The notes below the pieces were generated by a model that saw only the letters and a program-made list of their open reading frames with translations, was not told the origin of the DNA and did no database searches. DNA of 64,000 nt. Origin: JABDII01 sp963815325 (GTDB lineage: Bacteria > Gemmatimonadota > Gemmatimonadetes > Gemmatimonadales > GWC2-71-9). Shown here piece by piece: positions 15,205-23,301 of this stretch. A program made the translations under genes and the position numbers. Position 1 is the first letter of the stretch. Each line of letters starts with the position of its first letter. The stretch covers positions 62,001 through 126,000 of the forward strand of contig CAWFGG010000005.1 of assembly GCA_963815325.1 (NCBI GenBank), read 5' to 3'.

Positions 15205-16167
15205 ATGACAATGCTCGCCATCTTCCTGGTCATTCTAGGCATCGCGCTGCTCACGACGGGCGGGGAACTCCTGGTACGTGGCGCGGTGACCGTTGCACGG
15301 CGCCTCAACGTGAGCCCGGCGTTGATCGGCCTGACCATTGTCGCCATGGGAACCTCGCTGCCCGAACTGGCCGCAAGCCTGGCCGCGGCACTCCGCATGC
15401 ACCCCGATGTAGCTATCGGGAATGTGGTGGGCAGCAACATCATCAACGTCGCCGGCATCGCTGCGATCGCGGCTCTACTCCAGCCGTTACCGGTGTACCC
15501 CAAAGCACTCAAATTGGAGTGGCCGTTCATGTTCCTCGCGAGCTGGGTCGGCTTTCTCCTGGCACGCGACGGGACGATCGACCGGCTCGAGGGAGGGTTC
15601 CTGCTCCTCTCCCTGGTGCTCTTCACCTTCTACATCGCGCGGCTCGCTCACACCGAATCGACCGAGGCCCCGCCCCTTGCCCAGGCCCTCACCGAGGAGG
15701 CGCTGGGTAAGGAAGCCAAGGCGGGCGGCACCTGGCTGCAAGTCGCGTTCATCGTGGTCGGTATCGCGGTGCTCACCGTGGGCGGACGTGTCCTGGTGAC
15801 CGGTGCAGTCGACCTGGCAACCCTGGCCGGCGTGAGCGAGCGGATCATCGGGTTGACGGTCGTGGCCGTCGGCACGAGCCTTCCCGAATTGGCCGCTTCC
15901 ATCGTGGCCGCGCGCCGCGGTCACGCCGAAATGGCGCTCGCCAATGTCATTGGATCAAACATCTTCAACATCCTCGGCGTCCTCGGCACCGTCGCGCTGG
16001 TCCACCCCATTCCGGTCGCCTCGGCCATCCTGCAGTCCGACATGTGGTGGATGCTCGGCTTCTCCCTGTTGCTCTACCCGTTGATGCAACGGCGGCACAA
16101 AGTGGCGAAGACGGAGGGGGCGCTGCTGCTGGTGGCCTATGTGGTGTATTTGGTGAGCCTGAGGTAG
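15205..16167 (+). CDS. CaCA-family Na+/Ca2+ (cation/proton) antiporter, YrbG-like
   Basis: 320 residues arranged as two homologous halves of about five membrane helices. Each half carries the alpha-repeat signature: AMGTSLPELAASL near residues 48-59 with GNVVGSNIIN, and VGTSLPELAASIVAA with ANVIGSNIFNILG in the second half. A charged loop (TEEALGKEAKAGG) joins the halves. The protein should exchange Ca2+ for Na+ or H+ across the inner membrane. ATG at 15205, with weak ribosome-binding signal; another ATG is at 15211. Confidence 0.93.
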   Translation: MTMLAIFLVILGIALLTTGGELLVRGAVTVARRLNVSPALIGLTIVAMGTSLPELAASLAAALRMHPDVAIGNVVGSNIINVAGIAAIAALLQPLPVYPKALKLEWPFMFLASWVGFLLARDGTIDRLEGGFLLLSLVLFTFYIARLAHTESTEAPPLAQALTEEALGKEAKAGGTWLQVAFIVVGIAVLTVGGRVLVTGAVDLATLAGVSERIIGLTVVAVGTSLPELAASIVAARRGHAEMALANVIGSNIFNILGVLGTVALVHPIPVASAILQSDMWWMLGFSLLLYPLMQRRHKVAKTEGALLLVAYVVYLVSLR

Positions 16168-16170
16168 GAA

Positions 16171-16260
16171 GTCGGGAGCAGGGAGCAGGGAGTGAGGAGT
16201 GAGGAGTCAGGAGTGAGGTGTGAGGCGCCGATAGCTGATAGCTGATAGCTAGTAGCTGAT
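16171..16260. repeat. two short degenerate tandem-repeat runs in an intergenic region
   Basis: From 16171 to about 16227 the sequence is a run of GGAGCAG/GGAGTGA-like 7-mers. From 16230 to 16260 follow GATAGCT x3, AGTAGCT and GAT. Such low-complexity GGAGTGA and TAGCTGA runs recur between genes in several bacterial groups; on the minus strand the second run reads as the familiar SYQLSA peptide artefact. It separates the convergent antiporter and phosphoesterase genes. Confidence 0.75.
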
Positions 16261-16290
16261 CACAGGGTGTTGTGGGTGAGGTGGGGTGCG

Positions 16291-17127
16291 CTAGGCCGCC
16301 TCGAGCGTGAAGATCGGGACTTCCGGCGGGCAGCGGAAGCGGGTTCGGATACCGATTGAGCCCACCCCTCGAGAGACATACATCGGCCCTGCACTGGTGT
16401 GGTACCACCCAGCCAGGTAGCCACCCGACCCCCACGGCAGCACCGGGGGCATTCCGGGAATCCTGATTTGCCCGCCATGGGTATGACCCGAGAGGATGAG
16501 CGCCGGCTCCGCCGCTTCAGGCCACTCCACGAGGTCCACGTGGCCGGGCTCGTGGACCAGCCAAATCTGTGGCACCCCTGGGAGCGCTGCCCTGGCCGCC
16601 GTCATCGCATCGGGCTGCCCGGCGCGGAGATCGTCGAGCCCGACGATCGTCAGGGCAGCACCGTTGATGGCGCATGTTTCGGCCCGGTTGACCAGGAGCG
16701 CTGCGCCAGCCTGTTCGTGGATCCGCTCGGCCTGGGCGGTGGTCGTGCCCGCCCAGTACTCGTGATTGCCCAGGACCGCGATGACGGGCAGACCGCCGGG
16801 CAGGGACCGGAGCCAGTGCGACAACGTCCGGCTCCCCTCCATGCGATCCCACTGATCGCCCGTCAGGACCACCAAATCCGGCCGTTCCCGGTCGAGCAAC
16901 GCCAGCACGTCGTCGGCGACTGGGTGGACACCGTCGTAGAGATGCAGGTCGCTCACCTGAGCGATCCGCATCCGGTCGAGCGAGCTCGGCAGCCCTGGCA
17001 CCCGGACCCGGTGCCGGGTCAGGGAGATTCGGTTTGACTCGGTCGGCCCGAGCGAGGGGGCCAACGTGCCGGCGGCAACGGTCGTGCCGATTGCAAGAAA
17101 GCGACGGCGGGTGATGCGACTGGGCAA
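16291..17127 (-). CDS. Tat-exported calcineurin-like metallophosphoesterase (YkuE/YaeI-like)
   Basis: 278 residues. The N-terminus carries a twin-arginine motif (ITRRRFLAIG) and a hydrophobic Ala/Gly stretch, so export in folded form is likely. Metal-binding motifs in order: QVSDLHLYDG, LTGDQWD, VLGNHEYW, VHEPGHVD and LSGHTHGGQ, the complete calcineurin-type set. Relatives act on UDP-sugar/lipid or other phosphodiesters at the membrane; the substrate here is unknown. The gene is transcribed away from the tRNA-Leu locus. Confidence 0.93.
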   Translation of the reverse strand: MPSRITRRRFLAIGTTVAAGTLAPSLGPTESNRISLTRHRVRVPGLPSSLDRMRIAQVSDLHLYDGVHPVADDVLALLDRERPDLVVLTGDQWDRMEGSRTLSHWLRSLPGGLPVIAVLGNHEYWAGTTTAQAERIHEQAGAALLVNRAETCAINGAALTIVGLDDLRAGQPDAMTAARAALPGVPQIWLVHEPGHVDLVEWPEAAEPALILSGHTHGGQIRIPGMPPVLPWGSGGYLAGWYHTSAGPMYVSRGVGSIGIRTRFRCPPEVPIFTLEAA

Positions 17128-17250
17128 CGGCTCGGGCTCCTGCCTGGTACGAGATGATCCAATGTTGGGCGCTACAAGCTGAGAAGAGTCCGGGTCTGCA
17201 ACATCCGCGCCGGGAGGGAGGGCGGAAAGGAGGAAAGGCGGAGAGATTCG

Positions 17251-17290
17251 GCGGATCGGCGGATCGGCGGATCGGCGGGTAGGCGGCTCG
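17251..17290. repeat. 8-bp tandem repeat (GCGGATCG) upstream of tRNA-Leu
   Basis: Three exact GCGGATCG units (17251-17274) are followed by two degenerate units (GCGGGTAG, GCGGCTCG). No gene overlaps it. It lies 42 bp before the tRNA and could reflect replication slippage. Confidence 0.7.
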
Positions 17291-17331
17291 ATGCGAAGGG
17301 CTCGGTCGGGGCGCGCTATATTGGAGCCAAG

Positions 17332-17413
17332 GCGAACGTGGCGGAACTGGCAGACGCGCAGGACTTAGGATCCTGTCCCGCAAGGGGTGCGGGTTCGACT
17401 CCCGCCGTTCGCA
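17332..17413 (+). tRNA. tRNA-Leu (anticodon UAG)
   Basis: 82 nt. Acceptor stem GCGAACG (17332-17338) pairs with CGTTCGC (17406-17412), with A as discriminator. The D arm is tRNA-Leu-like, the anticodon stem CAGGA/TCCTG carries loop CTTAGGA giving anticodon UAG (reads CUA/CUG), the long class II variable arm is CCC-GCAA-GGG, and the T arm is GCGGG-TTCGACT-CCCGC. CCA is not encoded. Three tandem copies of its 3' end follow. Confidence 0.97.
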
Positions 17414-17414
17414 T

Positions 17415-17695
17415 TGAGGCGTCTTGGTGGGTTCACCTGCGGGTGCTCCGCACCCTCGGTGTCCTCGATCGCCTGACAGCGATCGTCGGATCGAGTCCCA
17501 CCGTTCGCATGTCTCGACGGGTTCACCTGCGGGCGCTTCGCGCCCTCGGTGTCCTCGACCGCCTGACGGCGCTCGTCGGATCGACTCCCGCCGTTCGCAT
17601 TGTGGCGTCTTGGTGGGTTCACCTGCGGGCGCTTCGCGCCCTCGGTGTCCTCGACCACCTGACGGCGCTCTCGGATCGACTCCCGCCGTTCGCAT
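17415..17695 (+). repeat. three tandem repeats (96, 90, 95 bp), each ending in a copy of the tRNA-Leu 3' end
   Basis: Units run 17415-17510, 17511-17600 and 17601-17695. Each ends with a near-exact copy of the last 19 or so nt of the tRNA plus one base (CGACTCCCGCCGTTCGCAT; unit 1 has two changes). Each contains GGGTTCACCTGC, then a hairpin (17441-17455, 17531-17545, 17627-17641), then CTCGGTGTCCTCGA. The hairpin is GGGTGC-TCC-GCACCC in unit 1 but GGGCGC-TTC-GCGCCC in units 2 and 3: both strands of the stem changed together, which suggests selection for RNA folding. A 119-codon frame runs through tRNA and repeats but looks like a by-product. Confidence 0.9.
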
Positions 17696-17871
17696 GAAGG
17701 GGCTAATCGGCCATCGGCTAGCTGCAGCGACGGAGGAACGCAGGACGTCGCGTGTGGGCGTAGACGGCTAGTCGGATAGACCAATAGCTGCTACAACCTA
17801 CGTCGTAGCACCGTCAGCTGCCTTAGCCCTAACCCCCACACCCATCTCAACTTAGACATCCCGGCTCATCA
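17696..17871. other. intergenic stretch with no recognised gene
   Basis: Between the tRNA-derived repeats and the tig promoter I see no open frame worth calling. It contains scattered short inverted motifs (for example CTACGTCGTAG) and CTAGC/GCTAG words reminiscent of the repeat run at 16230, but no clear terminator or RNA gene. Confidence 0.4.
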
Positions 17872-17901
17872 TTGACCCGGGAACCTCCGCCCCGGTAGAT
17901 T
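17872..17901 (+). promoter_or_regulatory. candidate sigma70 promoter for tig, probably leaderless mRNA
   Basis: TTGACC at 17872-17877 and TAGATT at 17896-17901 are 18 bp apart, a good -35/-10 match. Transcription would start near 17908, only a few bases before the tig ATG at 17912. No Shine-Dalgarno sequence is present in that short gap, so a leaderless transcript is likely. Confidence 0.55.
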
Positions 17902-17911
17902 CCTTCCCCCT

Positions 17912-19165
17912 ATGACTGAGATCACTGTCGAGAAGACCAGCGAGGACCTGGGCTCGAAAACCTTGAGCGTCACGGTCCCCCAGGACCGGGTCGAGCAGGC
18001 CGAGGCGCGCGCCGTCGAGTACTACGCCAAGCGCGCCAAGGTGCCCGGGTTCCGCAAGGGCAAGGTCCCGGCCCAGGTCATCAAGAAGCGGTTCGGGGAC
18101 GCCATCCGGCAGACCGTCCTGGAGGAGGTCATCCGTGAGGGAGTGGAGACCGCCCAGAATCAGGAGTCGCTGACTGCCGTGCTCGACCGCTCGGTCCGGA
18201 ACGTCAAGTTCACACCGGGGGCGCCGGTCGAGTTCGAGTTGGTCGTGGAGGTCCGCCCCGAGATCAAGCTCGAGCACACCAAGGGGTTCCACCTTACGCG
18301 CACCGTGCCGCCGGTCACGGACACCGAGGTCGAAGAGCAGCTCCGCGCCCTCCAGGAGCAAAAGGCGGCCTGGCTCCCCGTCGAGGGCGAGAAGCCAACC
18401 GAGGGCCAGCTGGTCCGGGTGGAAGTCGCGGCAGAGGACGGTGTGGGTGCCGGGGAAGCCAAAGCCTATCAGTTGGTCCTGGGCAAAGGTGAGGCACTTC
18501 CCGCCATCGAGGAGCAGATCACGCAGCTTCTCCCGGGCGAGACCACGGAAGCGGACATCCGGTTTCCCGATGACGACCCGGACGAGGCGCGCCGCGGGAC
18601 CTCGCGGCGGTTCCGCATCACGCTGCACGAGGTGAAGCGTCAGGAGCTTCCCTCGCTGGATGATGCCTTCGCCCGCGAAGTGGGTGACTTCGAGACGCGC
18701 GACGCCCTCGAGGCCGCGATTCGGAAAGACCTGGCCCGTGCTGCGGAGCGCGAAGCGGATGCCCGGGTGCGCGACCAGCTGGTCCACGAGGTAGTGGAAG
18801 CGAATCGGGTCGAGGCACCGCCGTCGATGGTCCGCCGGCTCGTGACCGCGTATGCTCGCGCCTATCAGATCTCGCCCGAGCGGTTCGAGCAATTCGCGAA
18901 CGAGTTCCGGCCCGTCGCGGAGGCGCAGGTCAAACGCGAGTTGGTGTTGCACGCCGTGGCGGAAGCGGAGGGCCTTGCGGCGACTGAGGCGGACGTGGAT
19001 GCGCGCGTGGCACAGATCGCCGAGACGCAAAACAAGCCGGTCGCCGAGGTATACGCCTCGCTCCAGAAATCCGAGCGCCTCCCGGACATCGAGCGCTCGA
19101 TTACCGAAGAGAAGACGTTTACTTTTCTCATAGAGCACTCAACCGTCGACGAGGTATCCGCGTGA
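17912..19165 (+). CDS. tig: trigger factor (ribosome-associated chaperone/PPIase)
   Basis: 417 residues. The N-terminal ribosome-binding domain carries the signature GFRKGKVPAQVIKKRFG (about residues 46-62). A short FKBP-like PPIase domain (about 150-240) follows, then the helical C-terminal chaperone arms. It binds ribosomal protein uL23 and nascent chains. First gene of a tig-clpP-clpX-engB run; its TGA overlaps the clpP GTG, so translation is coupled. A -35/-10 pair immediately upstream suggests a leaderless message. Confidence 0.96.
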   Translation: MTEITVEKTSEDLGSKTLSVTVPQDRVEQAEARAVEYYAKRAKVPGFRKGKVPAQVIKKRFGDAIRQTVLEEVIREGVETAQNQESLTAVLDRSVRNVKFTPGAPVEFELVVEVRPEIKLEHTKGFHLTRTVPPVTDTEVEEQLRALQEQKAAWLPVEGEKPTEGQLVRVEVAAEDGVGAGEAKAYQLVLGKGEALPAIEEQITQLLPGETTEADIRFPDDDPDEARRGTSRRFRITLHEVKRQELPSLDDAFAREVGDFETRDALEAAIRKDLARAAEREADARVRDQLVHEVVEANRVEAPPSMVRRLVTAYARAYQISPERFEQFANEFRPVAEAQVKRELVLHAVAEAEGLAATEADVDARVAQIAETQNKPVAEVYASLQKSERLPDIERSITEEKTFTFLIEHSTVDEVSA

Positions 19166-19812
19166 GTTCCATTCTGTATCCACCACAGGCCACCCTGTAT
19201 CCGCCGTATATCATCGAGCGGTCGAGCCGTGGCGAGCGAACCTACGACATCTTCTCGCGGCTCTTGATGGACCGGATCGTGTTCCTGGGCGCACCGGTGA
19301 ACGATGACGTCGCCAATATCATCATCGCGCAGCTGCTGTTCCTCGAGGCGGACAACCCGGAAAAGGACATCTACCTCTACATCAACTCTCCGGGCGGGGT
19401 CGTCTCGAGCGGCATGGCCATTTATGACACGATGCAGCACCTGCGCGCGCCGATCAACACCATTTGCATGGGCATGGCGGCCTCCATGGGCTCGTTCCTG
19501 CTGGCGGCAGGCACCAAGGACAAGCGCGCCGCGCTGCCGCAATCGCGTATCATGATCCATCAGCCGTCCGGCGGCGCCCAAGGCACGGCGTCCGACATCG
19601 AAATCCAGGCCCGTGAAATCCTCTACCTCCGCAACCGCATGAACCAGCTCTACGCCACGCACACCGGGCAACCGCTGGAGACCATCGAGCGGGACATGGA
19701 CCGGGACAGGTTCATGAGTGCGGAAGAGGCCATGGAATACGGCATCATCGACCGAGTGTTCACGCCAAGAAAGGACGCCGTGGTGCCTTCCCTTGACGCT
19801 GCACACGACTAG
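19162..19812 (+). CDS. clpP: ATP-dependent Clp protease proteolytic subunit
   Basis: 216 residues. Catalytic triad S108 (GMAASMGSFL), H133 (RIMIHQPSGG) and D182 (in RDRFMSAEEA), each 11 residues after the E. coli numbering because of a longer N-terminus. It forms tetradecameric barrels fed by ClpX, encoded next. GTG start overlaps the tig stop codon by GTGA. Confidence 0.97.
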   Translation: MSSILYPPQATLYPPYIIERSSRGERTYDIFSRLLMDRIVFLGAPVNDDVANIIIAQLLFLEADNPEKDIYLYINSPGGVVSSGMAIYDTMQHLRAPINTICMGMAASMGSFLLAAGTKDKRAALPQSRIMIHQPSGGAQGTASDIEIQAREILYLRNRMNQLYATHTGQPLETIERDMDRDRFMSAEEAMEYGIIDRVFTPRKDAVVPSLDAAHD

Positions 19813-19856
19813 GGGCACCTTTTCGAGACCCACCCACTCCAGCGATTGGCCGACGC

Positions 19857-21107
19857 ATGTCCACCGACAAGCATCTCCGCTGCTCGTTCTGCGGTAAGTC
19901 CAAGGATTCGGTCCGGAAGTTCATCTCCGGCCCGTCGGTCTACATCTGCAACGAGTGCATCACGCTCTGCAACGAGATCCTGGCCGAGGATGAAGAGCGC
20001 GAGGTTGCGGAGAGCATCACCCAAGTCCCCACCCCGGCCGAAGTCAAGGACGTCCTCGACCAATACGTCATCGGGCAGGAGCGGGCCAAGCGCACGCTCT
20101 CGGTAGCCGTCTACAACCACTACAAGCGCATCAACGCGGTGCGCGGGCGGGACGACGACGTCGAGCTGGACAAGTCCAACATTCTCCTCCTGGGCCCGAC
20201 CGGCGTCGGGAAGACCCTGTTGGCCCAGACGCTGGCGCGCATCCTGGACGTGCCGTTCACCATTGCGGACGCCACCACACTGACCGAGGCGGGCTACGTC
20301 GGCGAGGACGTCGAGAATATTCTGGTGCGGCTGCTCCAGGCCGGCGATTTCAACGTGGCGGAGTGTGAGCGCGGCATCGTCTACATCGACGAGATCGACA
20401 AGATCGCCCGGAAGTCGGAAAACCCGAGCATCACGCGCGACGTGTCGGGCGAAGGCGTCCAGCAGGCCCTGCTCAAGATCCTCGAGGGCACCGTGGCCTC
20501 GGTCCCGCCCCAAGGCGGTCGGAAACACCCGCAGCAGGAATACATCCAGATCAACACGCGTGACATCCTGTTCATATGCGGCGGCGCCTTCGACGGCCTG
20601 GAGAAAATCATCGAAGCCCGCACGGGCCGCCAACAGATCGGCTTCGGCGCCGAGTCCCACGTGCCGACCAACATGCCGAGGGGAGTGGCGCTCTACCACG
20701 AAGCAGAGCCGGATGACCTGCTCCGCTATGGCCTCATCCCGGAGTTGGTGGGCCGGATGCCGGTCATGGTGGCGCTCGACGAGCTGAACGAAGACGACCT
20801 CATGCGCATCCTGTTGGAGCCGCGCAATGCGCTGACCAAACAGTACCGCAAGTTGTTCGAGCTGGAGAACGTCGGCCTGACCTTCGATCCGGCGGCACTC
20901 CGCGCGGTGGCCGAGAAGGCCCTGAAGCGCGGTAGCGGCGCCCGGGGCCTGCGCGCCATTCTCGAGATGATGATGACCGACCTGATGTTCGACCTGCCGA
21001 GCCGGGACGACGTCCGCGAGATCGTCATCACGCGCGAAGCAGTCGTGGATGGCAAGGACCCGCTCATCCTGACCGAACAGCCGCCGCTGAGCCAGCTGGA
21101 GGCCTAG
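19857..21107 (+). CDS. clpX: ATP-dependent Clp protease ATP-binding subunit ClpX
   Basis: 416 residues. N-terminal zinc-binding domain with cysteines at 9, 12, 31 and 34 (CSFCGK...CNECITLC), then an AAA+ module with Walker A GPTGVGKTLLAQ, Walker B IVYIDEIDKI, the pore loop GYVGEDVE and arginine finger region, and the IGF-type ClpP-docking loop at QQIGFGAE. It unfolds tagged substrates for ClpP encoded 44 bp upstream. Confidence 0.97.
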   Translation: MSTDKHLRCSFCGKSKDSVRKFISGPSVYICNECITLCNEILAEDEEREVAESITQVPTPAEVKDVLDQYVIGQERAKRTLSVAVYNHYKRINAVRGRDDDVELDKSNILLLGPTGVGKTLLAQTLARILDVPFTIADATTLTEAGYVGEDVENILVRLLQAGDFNVAECERGIVYIDEIDKIARKSENPSITRDVSGEGVQQALLKILEGTVASVPPQGGRKHPQQEYIQINTRDILFICGGAFDGLEKIIEARTGRQQIGFGAESHVPTNMPRGVALYHEAEPDDLLRYGLIPELVGRMPVMVALDELNEDDLMRILLEPRNALTKQYRKLFELENVGLTFDPAALRAVAEKALKRGSGARGLRAILEMMMTDLMFDLPSRDDVREIVITREAVVDGKDPLILTEQPPLSQLEA

Positions 21108-21154
21108 CCGCCTCGCGTCAGCCCGGGCGGCCCACCCACGCCCTGCCAATCCCA

Positions 21155-21790
21155 ATGCCCAGGCCCACCCCCGGCCAGCCCTCCCGACGCCGGTCGTCGC
21201 CACTTGCCAGTCTTCACGTCGAGTTCGTGGGGAGTTATCCGGACCCTCGGGTTCGGCTCGACCCACCGCTGCCGGAAATCGCGGTCATCGGGCGCTCCAA
21301 CGTCGGAAAATCCAGTCTCATCAACTCGTTACTGGGGCGGCGACGGCTGGCCCGGGTGAGCGGAACGCCGGGAAAGACCACGCTCATCAACGTGTTCCGG
21401 CTGCCCAGCTTCTATTTGGTGGACCTGCCCGGGTACGGCTGGGCCAAGGCCAGCAAGAGCGACCGGGCCGCCTACCGATCGCTGGTGCGAGGCTATCTTC
21501 AACAACGGCAGACGGTCCACGGCGTGGTGTGGCTGCTCGACATCCGTCATGACCCCTCCGCCGACGACGAGGAGATGCTGGCGCTCCTGGGCGAAACCGG
21601 CCATCCCGTGCTGGCCGTGGTGACCAAGGCAGACAAGCTCCCCCAGGGAGCGCGACAGCGTCAGGCGCGCAAGCTCTCCGAGATGCTCAGCATGGACGCG
21701 GAGCAGATTCACCTCGTCAGCAGCAAGACCGGCCTCGGCATTGCCGACCTCGGGGCGAGCCTGCTGGCGGCCATCGATCACACGGAGTGA
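21155..21790 (+). CDS. engB: ribosome-biogenesis GTPase EngB/YsxC
   Basis: 211 residues. G1 GRSNVGKSS at about 46-54, G2 threonine in GTPGKTTLIN, G3 DLPGYGWA at about 90, G4 TKADKL, G5 near VSSKTG. This is the full EngB set; the family acts in assembly of the large ribosomal subunit. Its stop overlaps a GTG of the next gene, so it may be co-translated with the following lipoprotein. Confidence 0.95.
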   Translation: MPRPTPGQPSRRRSSPLASLHVEFVGSYPDPRVRLDPPLPEIAVIGRSNVGKSSLINSLLGRRRLARVSGTPGKTTLINVFRLPSFYLVDLPGYGWAKASKSDRAAYRSLVRGYLQQRQTVHGVVWLLDIRHDPSADDEEMLALLGETGHPVLAVVTKADKLPQGARQRQARKLSEMLSMDAEQIHLVSSKTGLGIADLGASLLAAIDHTE

Positions 21791-21792
21791 CC

Positions 21793-22434
21793 ATGCGATA
21801 TACCTCGGTTTTGGCGCTCAGCATGGCCGGGATGGCACTCATGGCCTGCGCCCACCGGACCCAGGCACAAGCCGACACGGCCTCGGGTCCCGTGAACGAC
21901 CAAGGCATCCGCGGCTTGCCTCCCACGGGGTACGGCACGTTGAACCAGGACAAACTGGCCGTGACCATCCGGAGCGACGAGCTCGAGATCCGCTTCGTGC
22001 CCCTCGACGAGCGGGTCATTCGTCTTCTGGCGACGGACGCCTATCAGTCCCTGCACGAACTGGTGGCATCGCGCCAGGAGGCCATCGACTCCCTGAACCT
22101 GGCCACTCCGGGACTCGTGTTGGTCACGTTCTTCGGCCTGAGCCCGGACGTACTGTTCAATCCGCAGCTGGTGTCGATCGAAGTCTCGAGCCGGAGCTTT
22201 CGTCCAACGGGGGTCGTTCCGTACTCATCGAACTTTACCAGCGGGCAACTCGGCAGGCGCGAACAGGCCACCGGCATCGTGGTGTTCGACACCGAACTGG
22301 CGGTCTATGAGCCGATGACCTTCTCGTACGGCCTCCTCAGAACCAACGAGTGGGAGCGTCACCTGGGTGCCATCGAGCGCGAGCGGTCCCGGGTCACCCT
22401 TCGGGCCCAGCAGGCGGTTGAGGAGGGGAGGTAG
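21793..22434 (+). CDS. predicted lipoprotein of unknown function
   Basis: 213 residues. The N-terminus (MRYTSVLALSMAGMALMACAH) is a lipoprotein signal with lipobox LMAC, so the mature protein should begin at Cys19 and be membrane anchored. The rest is beta-rich with no family I recognise. A GTG six bases upstream (21787) overlaps the engB stop; the ATG at 21793 gives the more normal signal peptide. The stop (TAG) is followed at once by the next ATG, implying translational coupling to the acyltransferase. Confidence 0.75.
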   Translation: MRYTSVLALSMAGMALMACAHRTQAQADTASGPVNDQGIRGLPPTGYGTLNQDKLAVTIRSDELEIRFVPLDERVIRLLATDAYQSLHELVASRQEAIDSLNLATPGLVLVTFFGLSPDVLFNPQLVSIEVSSRSFRPTGVVPYSSNFTSGQLGRREQATGIVVFDTELAVYEPMTFSYGLLRTNEWERHLGAIERERSRVTLRAQQAVEEGR

Positions 22435-22435
22435 C

Positions 22436-23275
22436 ATGGCGTACCTCCCATTGCGCGACGTGGGGGTACCCGCGCAGACGGACCGTTTCTTTGAAGCTTG
22501 GCTGGAGGACCTGGAGTCCCGCCTCGCGGACCCGGCGACGGATCGGTACCAGCTCACCCGCGACACACTGTTCCAGTTGTACTATCCGCACCTCGGGAAC
22601 TACGAAGAACTGGTACACGACCCCACGCTCCCTGCCCCGAGCCGTGCGAGCCTCCTCGCGCTCGACCCGCACAACATCACGCTCGAGCCCGAGTACTACA
22701 ACGAGGTCAACGTTGAGAAGTACGACAGGGTCAAGCCCCTGCTCTGGCTCTGGCAGTGTTTCGACCGCTCCCCGTTGGGCGGCGGGAACGTGCACTTCGG
22801 CGTGCGGCTTCGGCGCCTCTTGGCGCGACACGTCTTCGCGCACTGTGGTGACCGGTTCAAGTGCTTCCAGTTCGTCGATTTCTCATTTGGCTACAACATG
22901 GAAGTGGGAGACGACGTCGTGGTCCATCGCCATGTGTTACTCGACGATCGTGGCGGCATTCGCCTGGGGAATCGGGTGAGCATCGCGGACTACGCCAGCA
23001 TCTTCAGCCACACCCACAGCATCGTCGACCAAAGAGAAGTGACCAACCTCAAGACCATCCTCGAGGACGATGTGCGGATCACCTATCACGCCACCGTGCT
23101 TGCCGGCGTGCGGATCCGCGAGAATGGTATGGTAGGGGCCGCCGCCGTGGCCACCAAGGATGTCCGCGCGTATCACGTGAACGTCGGCGTACCGGCCAAG
23201 TCCGTCGTGGTGAAGCCCAACGCCCCGCCCAGCGCGTTCCACACGGAGCTCGTGCCGGGCCACGAGGATTCGTAA
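22436..23275 (+). CDS. left-handed beta-helix (hexapeptide) acyltransferase
   Basis: 279 residues. The N-terminal 130 are helical and specific to this subgroup. From about 140 to 255 imperfect hexapeptide turns are visible (MEVGDDVVVHRHVLLDDRGG, IRLGNRVSIADYASIFSHTH, RITYHATVLAGVRI, GMVGAAAVATKDV), ending with the usual VGVPAKSV. SHTHS provides the likely catalytic histidine. Acetyl- or succinyl-transfer to a sugar or small acceptor is the general role; the acceptor cannot be told. The frame opens at 22367, but the ATG at 22436 follows AGGGGAGG directly. Confidence 0.85.
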   Translation: MAYLPLRDVGVPAQTDRFFEAWLEDLESRLADPATDRYQLTRDTLFQLYYPHLGNYEELVHDPTLPAPSRASLLALDPHNITLEPEYYNEVNVEKYDRVKPLLWLWQCFDRSPLGGGNVHFGVRLRRLLARHVFAHCGDRFKCFQFVDFSFGYNMEVGDDVVVHRHVLLDDRGGIRLGNRVSIADYASIFSHTHSIVDQREVTNLKTILEDDVRITYHATVLAGVRIRENGMVGAAAVATKDVRAYHVNVGVPAKSVVVKPNAPPSAFHTELVPGHEDS

Positions 23276-23301
23276 CGAGCCGGCCGTGTCGAGCGGTGCG
23301 G

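Noticed and set aside
17415..17695. CRISPR array
   Set aside because: Units are directly adjacent with no unique spacers, and no cas genes are nearby.
17338..17784. ORFs on both strands through tRNA-Leu and its repeats as real proteins
   Set aside because: They are by-products of GC-rich repeat sequence; the plus-strand one begins inside the tRNA. They are kept only as part of the tRNA-repeat finding.
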